From positions 1 through 26,967 of the forward strand of contig CANBRH010000012.1 in NCBI GenBank assembly GCA_947371865.1: a DNA stretch of 26,967 bases. The letters run 5' to 3'. The notes under the pieces are model-generated. The model did no database searches and was not told where the DNA came from. It saw only the letters and a program-made list of their open reading frames with translations. This DNA comes from Actinomycetota bacterium. GTDB taxonomy: Bacteria; Actinomycetota; Actinomycetes; Nanopelagicales; Nanopelagicaceae. Both the position numbers and the translations under genes were made by a program. Positions 7,428 to 15,310 of the stretch are shown here, piece after piece (position 1 is the first letter of the stretch; the number at the start of each line of letters is the position of its first letter).

Positions 7428-9139
7428 AGTCGGTATTGATTGCTAATCGTGGTGAAATCGCAGTGCGCGTCGCTCGTGCCTGCCGCGACCATGGACTTAC
7501 AAGCATTGCGATCTACTCCGACGAAGATCGCACCTCACTTCATGTAGCTACTGCAGACGAGGCGTATGCGCTTAACGGACTTTCAGCCGCCGACAGTTAT
7601 TTAGATCAAGACAAGATTATTGATATTGCCATGCGCTCTGGCGCAGATGCCGTTCACCCTGGATATGGATTTCTCTCCGAAAATGCCGATTTCGCAGATC
7701 GCGTTATAGCGGCGGGATTGACATGGATCGGACCATCTCCTGCCGCAATTCGCCTGCTGGGCGACAAAGTCTCAGCTCGCAAGATTGCCGCTGAAGTAGG
7801 CGCCCCGCTAGTCGCCGGAACCGCCGATCCCGTTGATACTCCCGAAGAGATAATTGCTTTCGCCAAAGAACATGGCTTACCGGTTGCCATTAAAGCCGCA
7901 CACGGTGGTGGCGGACGCGGTCTCAAAGTGGCCAAGACAATGGAAGAGATCCCCGAGCTATTTGCCTCTGCAGTGCGTGAAGCTATCACTGGTTTTGGTC
8001 GAGGCGAATGTTTTGTTGAACGATACTTGGACAAACCTCGTCACGTTGAAACGCAAGTATTGGTCGATGCCTATGGCACAGCGATTGTGGTTAGCACGCG
8101 AGATTGTTCTCTTCAACGTCGCCATCAAAAACTCATCGAAGAAGCACCCGCACCATTTCTCACACCAGCTCAAATCGATCAGCTCTACACATCGAGCAAA
8201 GCCATTATGTTGCAAGCTGGTTATGTCGGTGCTGGTACTTGCGAATTTCTTATCGGCTCCGATGGAACCATCTCTTTTCTCGAAGTAAATACCCGGCTAC
8301 AAGTTGAGCACCCGGTCAGTGAAGAAGTAACTGGGCTGGACTTAGTTCGCGAGCAATTCCGCATAGCAGCTGGTGAAAAGTTAAATCCTGTGGATCCCAT
8401 CATTCGCGGACATAGCATCGAGTTTCGTATTAACGGTGAAGATCCCGGGAAAGGCTTCTTGCCTTCACTCGGAACGATTACAAAATGGGAAGTTCCAGAT
8501 GGTCCAGGAGTTCGCATCGATGCCGGCTTTGATCATGGCCACACCATTGGATCTCACTTCGATTCGTTGCTAGCAAAATTGATTATCACCGCGGCAACAC
8601 GCGATGAAGCAATCTCGCGCGCCCGCCGAGCACTCAAAGAATTTCATATCGGCGGCCTGGCCACGGCGCTTCCTTTCCACAATGCAATTTTGCAAGACCC
8701 CAATTTCACTGAAGAGTTCAAGGTGTACACGAGTTACATTGAAAATGAATTTGATAATCAGATCGAACCGTTTTCTTTCAAGCAAGGCGTGGCAGATTCG
8801 AAGGCAGCATCACAAACGATCATTGCCGAAGTGGATGGACATCGTTTTGAAGTCTTGATGCATACCCCTGAGCCCATTCAAAAGCGACATCGAGTGAAGA
8901 GCAGTGGTGTCGGCAAGATCGCAGGTGACTCATTAGAAAGCCCCATGCAAGGCACTGTCGTCAAAATTATGAAGGCCAACGGTGATCGGGTTGAGCCTGG
9001 AGATCTGATTGTCGTGCTTGAAGCGATGAAGATGGAACAACCATTGATTGCCCACAAAGCCGGCACTGTCGCCAAATTGCACGTTGGAGTTGGCCAGACA
9101 GTCGCCAGTGGGGCAACGCTCTGCATCATTGAGGATTAA
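7424..9139 (+). CDS. accA3: Acyl-CoA carboxylase alpha subunit (biotin carboxylase + BCCP)
   Basis: A fused alpha subunit of 571 residues. Residues 1 to about 445 are biotin carboxylase: VLIANRGEIAVRVARA at the start, HPGYGFLSEN, the ATP-grasp glycine loop HGGGGRGLK (about 160-168), FLEVNTRLQVEHPVSEEVTG, and the GHSIEFRINGEDP segment. A linker follows, and the last 75 residues or so are a biotinyl carrier domain with the biotin site EAMKM, Lys536. The enzyme carboxylates its own biotin with ATP and bicarbonate and passes CO2 to the beta subunit encoded three genes upstream. It starts in an ATGA overlap with maf. As only one alpha gene is visible here, it may serve several beta subunits, as AccA3-type proteins do. 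Biotin is presumably attached by the nearby BirA. Confidence 0.95.
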   Translation: MKSVLIANRGEIAVRVARACRDHGLTSIAIYSDEDRTSLHVATADEAYALNGLSAADSYLDQDKIIDIAMRSGADAVHPGYGFLSENADFADRVIAAGLTWIGPSPAAIRLLGDKVSARKIAAEVGAPLVAGTADPVDTPEEIIAFAKEHGLPVAIKAAHGGGGRGLKVAKTMEEIPELFASAVREAITGFGRGECFVERYLDKPRHVETQVLVDAYGTAIVVSTRDCSLQRRHQKLIEEAPAPFLTPAQIDQLYTSSKAIMLQAGYVGAGTCEFLIGSDGTISFLEVNTRLQVEHPVSEEVTGLDLVREQFRIAAGEKLNPVDPIIRGHSIEFRINGEDPGKGFLPSLGTITKWEVPDGPGVRIDAGFDHGHTIGSHFDSLLAKLIITAATRDEAISRARRALKEFHIGGLATALPFHNAILQDPNFTEEFKVYTSYIENEFDNQIEPFSFKQGVADSKAASQTIIAEVDGHRFEVLMHTPEPIQKRHRVKSSGVGKIAGDSLESPMQGTVVKIMKANGDRVEPGDLIVVLEAMKMEQPLIAHKAGTVAKLHVGVGQTVASGATLCIIED

Positions 9140-9140
9140 C

Positions 9141-9146
9141 TAAACT
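9141..9146 (+). promoter_or_regulatory. -10 box TAAACT, leaderless start for 9154 gene
   Basis: TAAACT lies directly after the alpha-subunit stop codon and 7 nt before the ATG at 9154. There is no ribosome site and no clear -35 element, so read-through from the upstream operon is also possible. Confidence 0.4.
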
Positions 9147-9153
9147 AATCCGC

Positions 9154-9591
9154 ATGGCGCTCTACGCAGCATATGGATCCAACATGGATCCCAAGCAAAT
9201 GCTCGAACGTGCCCCCTTCTCCCCCCATCGAGGTGTCGGCTGGATTCAGGGCTGGCGCCTAACTTTTGGTGGTGAAGACATTGGCTGGGAAGGATCCGTT
9301 GCTACGATCGTTGAAGATCCTCAAGCCCAGGTTTTCGTATCTCTTTATGATTTAGATGGCCCGGACGAGAGTGCACTGGATCAATGGGAGGGTATCTCTA
9401 CCGATTTGTATCGGAAAATTCGGGTACGAGTTGAAACCCTCGACGGTGCATCGGTTTGTTTTGTTTACGTGCTCAATAGCTTCGAAGGTGGTCAACCCAG
9501 CCCACGATATTTAGGAATCATGATTGAGGCCGCCATCGCGGCTGGCGCCCCTGATGACTACGTCGCCGAGCTCTTAAAAAGAGCCCACTAA
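9154..9591 (+). CDS. Gamma-glutamylcyclotransferase-like protein
   Basis: The protein has 145 residues. It opens with LYAAYGSNMDPKQM, the YGSN motif that binds substrate in the gamma-glutamylcyclotransferase (GGCT/AIG2-like) fold, and continues with GWRLTFGG, VSLYDLDGPDESALDQWEG and a C-terminal helix. The central DESALDQWEG has the acidic residue in the position of the family's catalytic Glu (alignment by eye). Members with known activity release 5-oxoproline from gamma-glutamyl compounds, but many bacterial ones are uncharacterised, and nothing here fixes the substrate. The ATG follows a -10 box by 7 nt and lies 14 nt after the acyl-CoA carboxylase operon; the purine nucleoside phosphorylase gene begins 32 nt downstream. 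It is a lone gene between two operons, so context gives no functional clue. Confidence 0.75.
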   Translation: MALYAAYGSNMDPKQMLERAPFSPHRGVGWIQGWRLTFGGEDIGWEGSVATIVEDPQAQVFVSLYDLDGPDESALDQWEGISTDLYRKIRVRVETLDGASVCFVYVLNSFEGGQPSPRYLGIMIEAAIAAGAPDDYVAELLKRAH

Positions 9592-9611
9592 CGAATAATT
9601 GGCTTTGCCGA

Positions 9612-9617
9612 TAAGTT
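9612..9617 (+). promoter_or_regulatory. -10 box TAAGTT, leaderless start for punA operon
   Basis: TAAGTT is followed by 6 nt and the ATG at 9624 of the nucleoside-catabolic operon. No ribosome site precedes the start. No -35 match at normal spacing was found, so the promoter is weak by consensus or activator-dependent. Confidence 0.4.
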
Positions 9618-9623
9618 TAGGTA

Positions 9624-10442
9624 ATGACCGATTTGTACTCTGATCCACTTGCAACGGCCGTTTCTGCCGCCGCCTCCATCGCAACCCTCACTGGAAAACC
9701 AGCACACCACGTTGCACTCGTCATGGGATCTGGCTGGATTTCGGCAGCCGATGCGCTGGGCCAGCCCACCCACGAATTTCCAGCCACTGATGTGCCAGGG
9801 TTTTTACCTCCTACTGTTCAGGGACACGGCGGCGTCATTCGTTCTTACGATCTACAGGGACCCAACGGAACCATTCATGCGCTTGTCTTCCTTGGCCGCA
9901 CCCATCTGTACGAAGGCAAAGGCATCGAACCTGTTGTCCATGGAGTGCGTACGGCAGTCAAAGCCGGATGCGCCGTAGTCGTTCTCACCAATGCGTGTGG
10001 CGGTATCAATCGTGATTACCACGTTGGTCAGCCGGTACTGATTCGCGACCACATTTCTATGACCGCCGTCAGTCCCTTAATTGGCGCCGATTTCGTTGAC
10101 CTCACCGATCTCTACAGCAAGCGAATTCGTGAGTTAGTAAAGCAGGAAGACCCATCTCTGGCCGAAGGTGTTTACGTGCACTGGCGCGGTCCCGCGTATG
10201 AGACTCCCGCCGAAATCAACATGTTGCGCACTGTTGGTGCCGATCTCGTGGGTATGTCCACTGTTCCAGAAGCCATCGCCGCACACGCACTCGGTGCAGA
10301 AGTGTTAGGCATCTCCCTGGTCACCAATGCTGCCGCTGGTGTTACTGGCGAAAAACTAAACCATGAAGAAGTTATTGCTGCGGGAAAGGCGGCCGCTGGT
10401 CGCATGGGCGAACTACTCGGAAAGGTGCTCCCACAACTGTGA
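9624..10442 (+). CDS. punA: Purine nucleoside phosphorylase, trimeric type
   Basis: It splits inosine, guanosine and their deoxy forms with phosphate into base and (deoxy)ribose-1-phosphate. The protein has 272 residues, typical of the homotrimeric class. The phosphate loop is VMGSGW (33-38), FLGRTHLYEGKG (89-100) carries the phosphate-contact Arg and His, and VLTNACGGIN, YETPAEINML, VGMSTVPE and SLVTNAAAG complete the active site. Asn235 in VTNAAAG is the purine-contacting residue of 6-oxopurine-specific enzymes, so adenosine would first have to be deaminated by Add, encoded in the facing operon. It heads a five-gene operon; the next gene starts inside its stop (GTGA, 4-nt overlap). Confidence 0.93.
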   Translation: MTDLYSDPLATAVSAAASIATLTGKPAHHVALVMGSGWISAADALGQPTHEFPATDVPGFLPPTVQGHGGVIRSYDLQGPNGTIHALVFLGRTHLYEGKGIEPVVHGVRTAVKAGCAVVVLTNACGGINRDYHVGQPVLIRDHISMTAVSPLIGADFVDLTDLYSKRIRELVKQEDPSLAEGVYVHWRGPAYETPAEINMLRTVGADLVGMSTVPEAIAAHALGAEVLGISLVTNAAAGVTGEKLNHEEVIAAGKAAAGRMGELLGKVLPQL

Positions 10443-12079
10443 TTGACGACGTTTTATTAGCTGAAGTTGAAGAGTGGATAGCGCTCGATCCCGATCCTAA
10501 GTCGGTTGCGTTATTGCGTGAATGGATAGCTGGCGGAGAAGAAGCAAAACTGCGTAAATCCTTCTCTGGCTTCCTCCAATTCGGCACCGCAGGTTTACGC
10601 GGACCCATGGGGCCAGGTCCATCGTGCATGAATAGAGCCGTTGTCTCTCGTGCCGCGGCTGGACTTGCTGCATATATGAATGCCCGAAACTTGAAATCCG
10701 TAGTGATCGGACGAGACGCCCGTTATGGCTCTGAAGATTTCACTTTTGAAAGCGCCGAAATTTTTTCCGGAGCCGGGCTTGATGTATTTATTCTGCCCAG
10801 ACCTCTTCCTACTCCGGTACTCGCCTTTGCCGTGAACGAACTCCAGCTTGATGCTGGCGTCATGGTCACTGCCAGCCACAATCCCAAAGAAGATAATGGC
10901 TACAAGGTTTATCTCGGTGGCACCGTAGATGGTGTTCGCTATTACGGTTCGCAAATCGTTCCGCCGGCAGATGAGCAAATAGCTGCTGAAATTGCCGCCA
11001 TTAATTCAGTTCAACCTCGAGGCGCAAACTGGACAGTTTTGGATGATGGAATCTTTGATGCTTACGTTGAACGAACGATCAAGATTTCAAAGAAATCTTT
11101 TGCCAACAAAATCGTTTATAGCGCGATGCATGGCGTCGGCACCGAAACCGTGGCGGCAGTTTTCAAGGCTGCGGGCTATGCCGCGCCGATCCTCGTAACC
11201 GAACAATCAGAACCAAACCCTGACTTTCCTACGGTGCAATTTCCCAATCCAGAAGAGCCAGGCGCTATTGACCTCTCCTTAAAAGTTGCGCGCGAACATG
11301 GCGCTGACCTAGTAATTGCCAATGATCCTGATGCGGATCGATGCGCAGCTGCAGCTCTTGATCCTGACCTTGGATGGCGAATGCTACGTGGGGACGAGGT
11401 AGGTGCGCTGCTGGGTTATTTTATTGCTGAGGAGCTTCCCGAAACTACACAAGGCAAGTCCTTTGGTAACTCGATTGTTTCTTCCTCTATTCTTTCCAAA
11501 ATTGCTGCCGGCCATGGAATCGAATTCCACGAAACTCTCACTGGCTTTAAGTGGTTGGCCAAGATTCCCAATTTGGGCTTTGGTTATGAAGAAGCTCTGG
11601 GTTATGCCGTCGATGCACTTTCCGTCAATGACAAAGATGGCGTCTCTGCCGCTTTGATGTTGGCACAATGCCAAGGAGTGCTCGCTGACCGCGGTATGAC
11701 AGTCTTGAGTTACCTTGATGAAATCTGGAATAAATACGGTTTCCATCGCACCGAACAAATATCAATTCGGGTAGAAGATTTGGCCCAAGTCGATGTCACT
11801 TTGGCCAGGCTTCGTGCGGTTCAGCCAATCGCAATTGCCGGCTTTACAGTTACGCTCATTGAAGATTTGTTAAATCCAGCTAACAATCTGCCGCCCACAA
11901 ACGGCTTGCGGATTTGGTTGGAAAATGGCATTCGAATCATTATCAGGCCAAGCGGAACCGAGGCAAAGTTGAAGTGCTATATCGAAGTAGTCAGACCAAG
12001 CGGCTCGCCTGCAGATAAGGCTGAAGCAGAAGCTATGGTTGGTTCTCTGCGTGCACAACTATTGAAAGAGCTCTCATGA
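10439..12079 (+). CDS. pmmB: Phosphohexomutase-family enzyme, probable phosphopentomutase
   Basis: A 546-residue alpha-D-phosphohexomutase. The N-terminal LQFGTAGLRGPMGPG is followed by the phosphoserine loop VTASHNPKEDNGYK (catalytic Ser146), the metal loop ANDPDADR (294-301), the sugar loop GFGYEEALGYAVD, and the phosphate-binding RPSGTEAKLKCYIEV near the C-terminus. Annotation pipelines would call it phosphomannomutase. Its place between punA and deoC, with no deoB-type phosphopentomutase in the island, argues that it converts ribose-1-phosphate and deoxyribose-1-phosphate to the 5-phosphates; the length and motifs resemble the PGM2/PmmB branch, of which human PGM2 has this activity. The same gene order (deoD, pmmB, add, deoA, cdd) is known to me from mycobacteria. 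It overlaps punA and deoC by 4 nt each. Start is GTG. Confidence 0.85.
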   Translation: MIDDVLLAEVEEWIALDPDPKSVALLREWIAGGEEAKLRKSFSGFLQFGTAGLRGPMGPGPSCMNRAVVSRAAAGLAAYMNARNLKSVVIGRDARYGSEDFTFESAEIFSGAGLDVFILPRPLPTPVLAFAVNELQLDAGVMVTASHNPKEDNGYKVYLGGTVDGVRYYGSQIVPPADEQIAAEIAAINSVQPRGANWTVLDDGIFDAYVERTIKISKKSFANKIVYSAMHGVGTETVAAVFKAAGYAAPILVTEQSEPNPDFPTVQFPNPEEPGAIDLSLKVAREHGADLVIANDPDADRCAAAALDPDLGWRMLRGDEVGALLGYFIAEELPETTQGKSFGNSIVSSSILSKIAAGHGIEFHETLTGFKWLAKIPNLGFGYEEALGYAVDALSVNDKDGVSAALMLAQCQGVLADRGMTVLSYLDEIWNKYGFHRTEQISIRVEDLAQVDVTLARLRAVQPIAIAGFTVTLIEDLLNPANNLPPTNGLRIWLENGIRIIIRPSGTEAKLKCYIEVVRPSGSPADKAEAEAMVGSLRAQLLKELS

Positions 12080-13011
12080 TTGTCGATGGCTCGGAAAGTT
12101 CACTTAAAAACTTCTTGGCCGGACTTTCTGGCGTTGATCAGATTGGCGCCGAAGCACGTGCCGCCATGCTGGCAACGCGCAGCATAAAAACCACAAGTAA
12201 AAATTGGGCGATTGATACTGCCATTTCTATGGTTGACCTCACTACTTTGGAGGGATCCGATACCCCCGGCAAGATAAAAGCCTTATGTAGCAAGGCCGTT
12301 CGCCCTGACCCGACGGATGCCACCGTGCCCAGCGTCGGTGCAGTCTGCGTCTATAACGACATGGTCAAGATCGCACGAACCCACTTAGACGCCATTGGTG
12401 GCGGGCACATTCCTGTCGCCGCCGTTTCTACTGCTTTCCCTTCCGGACGCGCTTCCTTGGCAGTAAAGAAACAAGATACCCAAGATGCTCTCGACAACGG
12501 CGCGGGTGAGATCGATATGGTGATTGATCGTGGTGCATTTCTTTCAGGTCGGCTTGGTCAAGTATTTGATGAGATTGTCATCATCAAAGAGCTCTGCGGC
12601 GATCGGGCACACCTCAAAGTAATTTTTGAAACCGGCGAACTCGTGACCTATGACAATGTCCGCAAAGCTTCCTACCTTGCCATGTTGGCAGGAGCAGACT
12701 TTATTAAAACCAGCACTGGAAAAATTTCGCCAGCAGCTACCGCCCCAGTGGTGTTAGTCATGTTGGAAGCGGTCCGCGATTACTTCGCGATGACCGGTAA
12801 GCGAATTGGTGTCAAACCTGCGGGTGGAATTCGAAATACAAAAGATGCCATAAAGCAATTGGTGCTTGTGAATGAAATTGCCGGCCCCGAATGGCTCAAC
12901 CCCAACCTCTTTCGCATCGGAGCCAGTGCACTATTAAATGATTTACTTTTGCAAAGAATGAAGATGCGCGATGGTTTCTATGCAAGTCCCAATTACGTCA
13001 CACTGGATTAA
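12076..13011 (+). CDS. deoC: Deoxyribose-phosphate aldolase
   Basis: DeoC cleaves 2-deoxyribose-5-phosphate to glyceraldehyde-3-phosphate and acetaldehyde. The protein has 311 residues, with a TIM barrel. The catalytic residues are all present: Asp147 in GAGEIDMVID, the Schiff-base Lys211 in DFIKTSTGK, and Lys247 in GVKPAGGIR. The N-terminal extension of about 40 residues relative to E. coli DeoC belongs to the longer subgroup. Translation starts inside the mutase stop (ATGA), and the next gene starts in its own stop (TAATG), so it is part of one transcript with the two aldehyde dehydrogenase-type genes that would deal with the acetaldehyde it makes. Confidence 0.96.
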   Translation: MIVDGSESSLKNFLAGLSGVDQIGAEARAAMLATRSIKTTSKNWAIDTAISMVDLTTLEGSDTPGKIKALCSKAVRPDPTDATVPSVGAVCVYNDMVKIARTHLDAIGGGHIPVAAVSTAFPSGRASLAVKKQDTQDALDNGAGEIDMVIDRGAFLSGRLGQVFDEIVIIKELCGDRAHLKVIFETGELVTYDNVRKASYLAMLAGADFIKTSTGKISPAATAPVVLVMLEAVRDYFAMTGKRIGVKPAGGIRNTKDAIKQLVLVNEIAGPEWLNPNLFRIGASALLNDLLLQRMKMRDGFYASPNYVTLD

Positions 13012-14468
13012 TGGAAAGTAAAGAGATGACAAACTTCGAATACGCACCAGCGCCCGAGTCCACGGCTATCTTAAATATCGCCTCGCAGTATGGACTCTTT
13101 ATAAACGGCAAGTTCGTTGATCCTCAATCTGCCAAGTACTTTCCGACCATTAATCCCGCGAATGAGCAGATCATTTCTCAAGTGGCTTTTGCCGGCGAAG
13201 CTGATGTCGATGATGCAGTAAAAGCCGCACGAAATGCCTACGAAAAGAGTTGGTCAAAATTGTCGGCGGGTGAACGTGGCAAGTACCTCTTTCGGATTGC
13301 CCGGATTCTGCAAGAACGCGCGCGCGAATTTGCCGTTCTCGAGACTCTCGACAATGGAAAGCCCATCCGTGAATCACGTGATGTCGATATTCCGCTTGCC
13401 GCCGCTCACTTTTTCTACCACGCTGGCTGGTCAGACAAATTGAATCATGCCGGGTTGGGTAATGACCCAAAGCCGCACGGCGTCGTAGGACAAATCATTC
13501 CCTGGAACTTTCCGCTGTTAATGTTGGCGTGGAAGGTAGCTCCGGCACTTGCCACCGGAAACACTGTCGTTCTCAAACCAGCCGAAACCACCCCCATGAC
13601 GGCGCTGCTCTTTGCCGAAGTGTGCCAACAAGCAGATCTGCCCGCAGGTGTTGTCAATATTGTGACTGGCGATGGAACTACCGGCTCGCTTCTGGTTACC
13701 CATCCCGATGTGGACAAAATCGCCTTCACCGGTTCCACTGCTGTGGGCAAGGCTATTGCCCGGGCCGTATCTGGGACCAAAAAGAGTGTGACCCTCGAAC
13801 TCGGGGGCAAAGCCGCCAATATCGTCTTTGAAGATGCCGCTATCGATGAAACCGTTGAAGGAATCGTCAATGGGATTTTCTTCAATCAAGGGCATGTGTG
13901 CTGTGCAGGTTCTCGACTCTTGATACAAGAAAATGTTCAAGACGAAGTGTTAGAGAAATTGAAGCGACGCATGTCGTTGATTCGCGTTGGTGATCCACTC
14001 GACAAAAACACTGACCTTGGAGCCATCAATAGCGCCGAACAACTCGCTCGTATTACCGAATTGTCAGCCACGGGCGATCTCGAAGGTGCACAGCGTTGGA
14101 CTCCACAGTGCGACCTGCCTTCGTCAGGTTTTTGGTATCCACCAACCATCTTTACCGGCGTGACCCAAGCTCATCGCATTGCGCGCGAGGAAATTTTTGG
14201 ACCTGTGCTCTCAGTCCTCACATTCCGCACCCCCCAAGAGGCAATCGAGAAGGCAAATAACACTCCCTACGGGCTCTCGGCTGGTATCTGGAGTGAAAAG
14301 GGTTCACGAATCCTGTGGGCGAGCCAGCAATTGCGGGCCGGAGTTATTTGGGCCAACACCTTTAATAAATTTGATCCCACTAGCCCCTTTGGCGGCTACA
14401 AAGAATCTGGTTGGGGCCGCGAAGGTGGCCGACATGGCCTCTCTGCATACCTGAAGGGTGACAAGTAA
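13011..14468 (+). CDS. Aldehyde dehydrogenase (catalytic half of an ALDH16-type pair)
   Basis: A complete NAD(P)-dependent aldehyde dehydrogenase of 485 residues. It has the NAD site IIPWNFPLLMLAWK, FTGSTAVGK (239-247), the general base Glu263 in TLELGGK, and the catalytic Cys297 in FFNQGHVCCAGSR, then EEIFGPVLSVLTF and FGGYKESGWGREGG at the end. In the deo operon the likely substrate is acetaldehyde released by DeoC, giving acetate. The following gene encodes a truncated aldehyde dehydrogenase-like protein directly after this stop, so the two probably act as a complex resembling fused ALDH16 proteins. ATG 13011 overlaps the deoC stop by 1 nt; ATG 13026 is a less likely start. Confidence 0.9.
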   Translation: MESKEMTNFEYAPAPESTAILNIASQYGLFINGKFVDPQSAKYFPTINPANEQIISQVAFAGEADVDDAVKAARNAYEKSWSKLSAGERGKYLFRIARILQERAREFAVLETLDNGKPIRESRDVDIPLAAAHFFYHAGWSDKLNHAGLGNDPKPHGVVGQIIPWNFPLLMLAWKVAPALATGNTVVLKPAETTPMTALLFAEVCQQADLPAGVVNIVTGDGTTGSLLVTHPDVDKIAFTGSTAVGKAIARAVSGTKKSVTLELGGKAANIVFEDAAIDETVEGIVNGIFFNQGHVCCAGSRLLIQENVQDEVLEKLKRRMSLIRVGDPLDKNTDLGAINSAEQLARITELSATGDLEGAQRWTPQCDLPSSGFWYPPTIFTGVTQAHRIAREEIFGPVLSVLTFRTPQEAIEKANNTPYGLSAGIWSEKGSRILWASQQLRAGVIWANTFNKFDPTSPFGGYKESGWGREGGRHGLSAYLKGDK

Positions 14469-15308
14469 ATGCGCGTCGACGTTAAGAAGACTTACAAACT
14501 TTATATTGGCGGTTCCTTCCCGCGTTCTGAATCCGGTCGGGTTTACCAGCTCAACGACTCTAAAGGCAATTTCCTCGCCAATCCTTGCCAAGCCTCTCGT
14601 AAAGATTTTCGCGATGCAGTCGTCAGCGCTCGTGGCGCAGTAGCCGGATGGAATAAGGCCACGGCTTACAACAGAGGTCAAATTCTTTATCGAGTAGCCG
14701 AAATTATGGAAGGGCGTACTTTCCAGTTCGCTGAAGAAATTTCCGCGATGGAAGGTGTTAACTTCAAGGAGGCTAAGGCGCAAGTCGAGGCCGCCATCGA
14801 TTGTTGGGTTTGGTATGCCGGCTGGTGCGACAAGATCGCATCTGTCAGCGGATCCACCAACTCAGTTGCCGGGCCCTATTACAACTTTACCGTCCCTGAA
14901 AATTTGGGCGTCGTAACGATATTTGCCGATCAGAAAAGTTCATTGCTCGGATTAGTGGCCAGCTTGGCAGCGGTGCTTGTCGGAGGAAATACCGCCGTAG
15001 TAATTGCCAGCGAAAAATATCCCCTGTCGGCAATCACCCTCAGCGAAGTGCTGGCCACCAGCGACGTTCCTGCTGGCGTAGTCAATATTTTGACGGGCTT
15101 TAGTGCCGAGCTTGCTCCTTGGGCAGGTGCGCATATGGATGTCGACGGAATTGATGTGTCTGGGCTTTCCAAGAAGAGTGAGGAAGAAGTGCGTCGTGCA
15201 GGGGCCGAGAACTTAAAGCGCATTGCTCGATTCTCGCAATTTCAATCATTAGGAAGAATTCAAGCTTTCATGGAGAACAAAACTGTCTGGCACCCGATCG
15301 GAATTTAG
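14469..15308 (+). CDS. Truncated ALDH-like protein lacking catalytic domain
   Basis: The 279-residue protein aligns with the NAD-binding half of aldehyde dehydrogenases (YKLYIGGSFPRSESGR ... AVVSARGAVAGWNKATAYNRGQILYRVAEI ... PENLGVVTIFADQ ... LVGGNTAVVIASEKYPLSAI ... DVPAGVVNILTG) but ends before the catalytic Glu and Cys. Residues that normally bind NAD are altered, for example PENLGVVTIFADQ in place of the PWNFP segment. It closes with an unusual tail, QAFMENKTVWHPIGI. There is no frameshift remnant downstream: the add gene stop lies 2 nt away on the other strand. The architecture matches the C-terminal half of ALDH16 proteins, which also lacks the catalytic part, so it is probably a true structural partner rather than a decayed gene. 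It starts immediately after the previous stop (TAAATG). Confidence 0.85.
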   Translation: MRVDVKKTYKLYIGGSFPRSESGRVYQLNDSKGNFLANPCQASRKDFRDAVVSARGAVAGWNKATAYNRGQILYRVAEIMEGRTFQFAEEISAMEGVNFKEAKAQVEAAIDCWVWYAGWCDKIASVSGSTNSVAGPYYNFTVPENLGVVTIFADQKSSLLGLVASLAAVLVGGNTAVVIASEKYPLSAITLSEVLATSDVPAGVVNILTGFSAELAPWAGAHMDVDGIDVSGLSKKSEEEVRRAGAENLKRIARFSQFQSLGRIQAFMENKTVWHPIGI

Positions 15309-15310
15309 TC

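Noticed and set aside
14469..15308. The short ALDH-like gene as a pseudogene or frameshifted ALDH
   Set aside because: There is no remnant of the missing half downstream (add ends 2 nt away), the frame is clean, and the truncation point fits the incomplete second unit of ALDH16 proteins.
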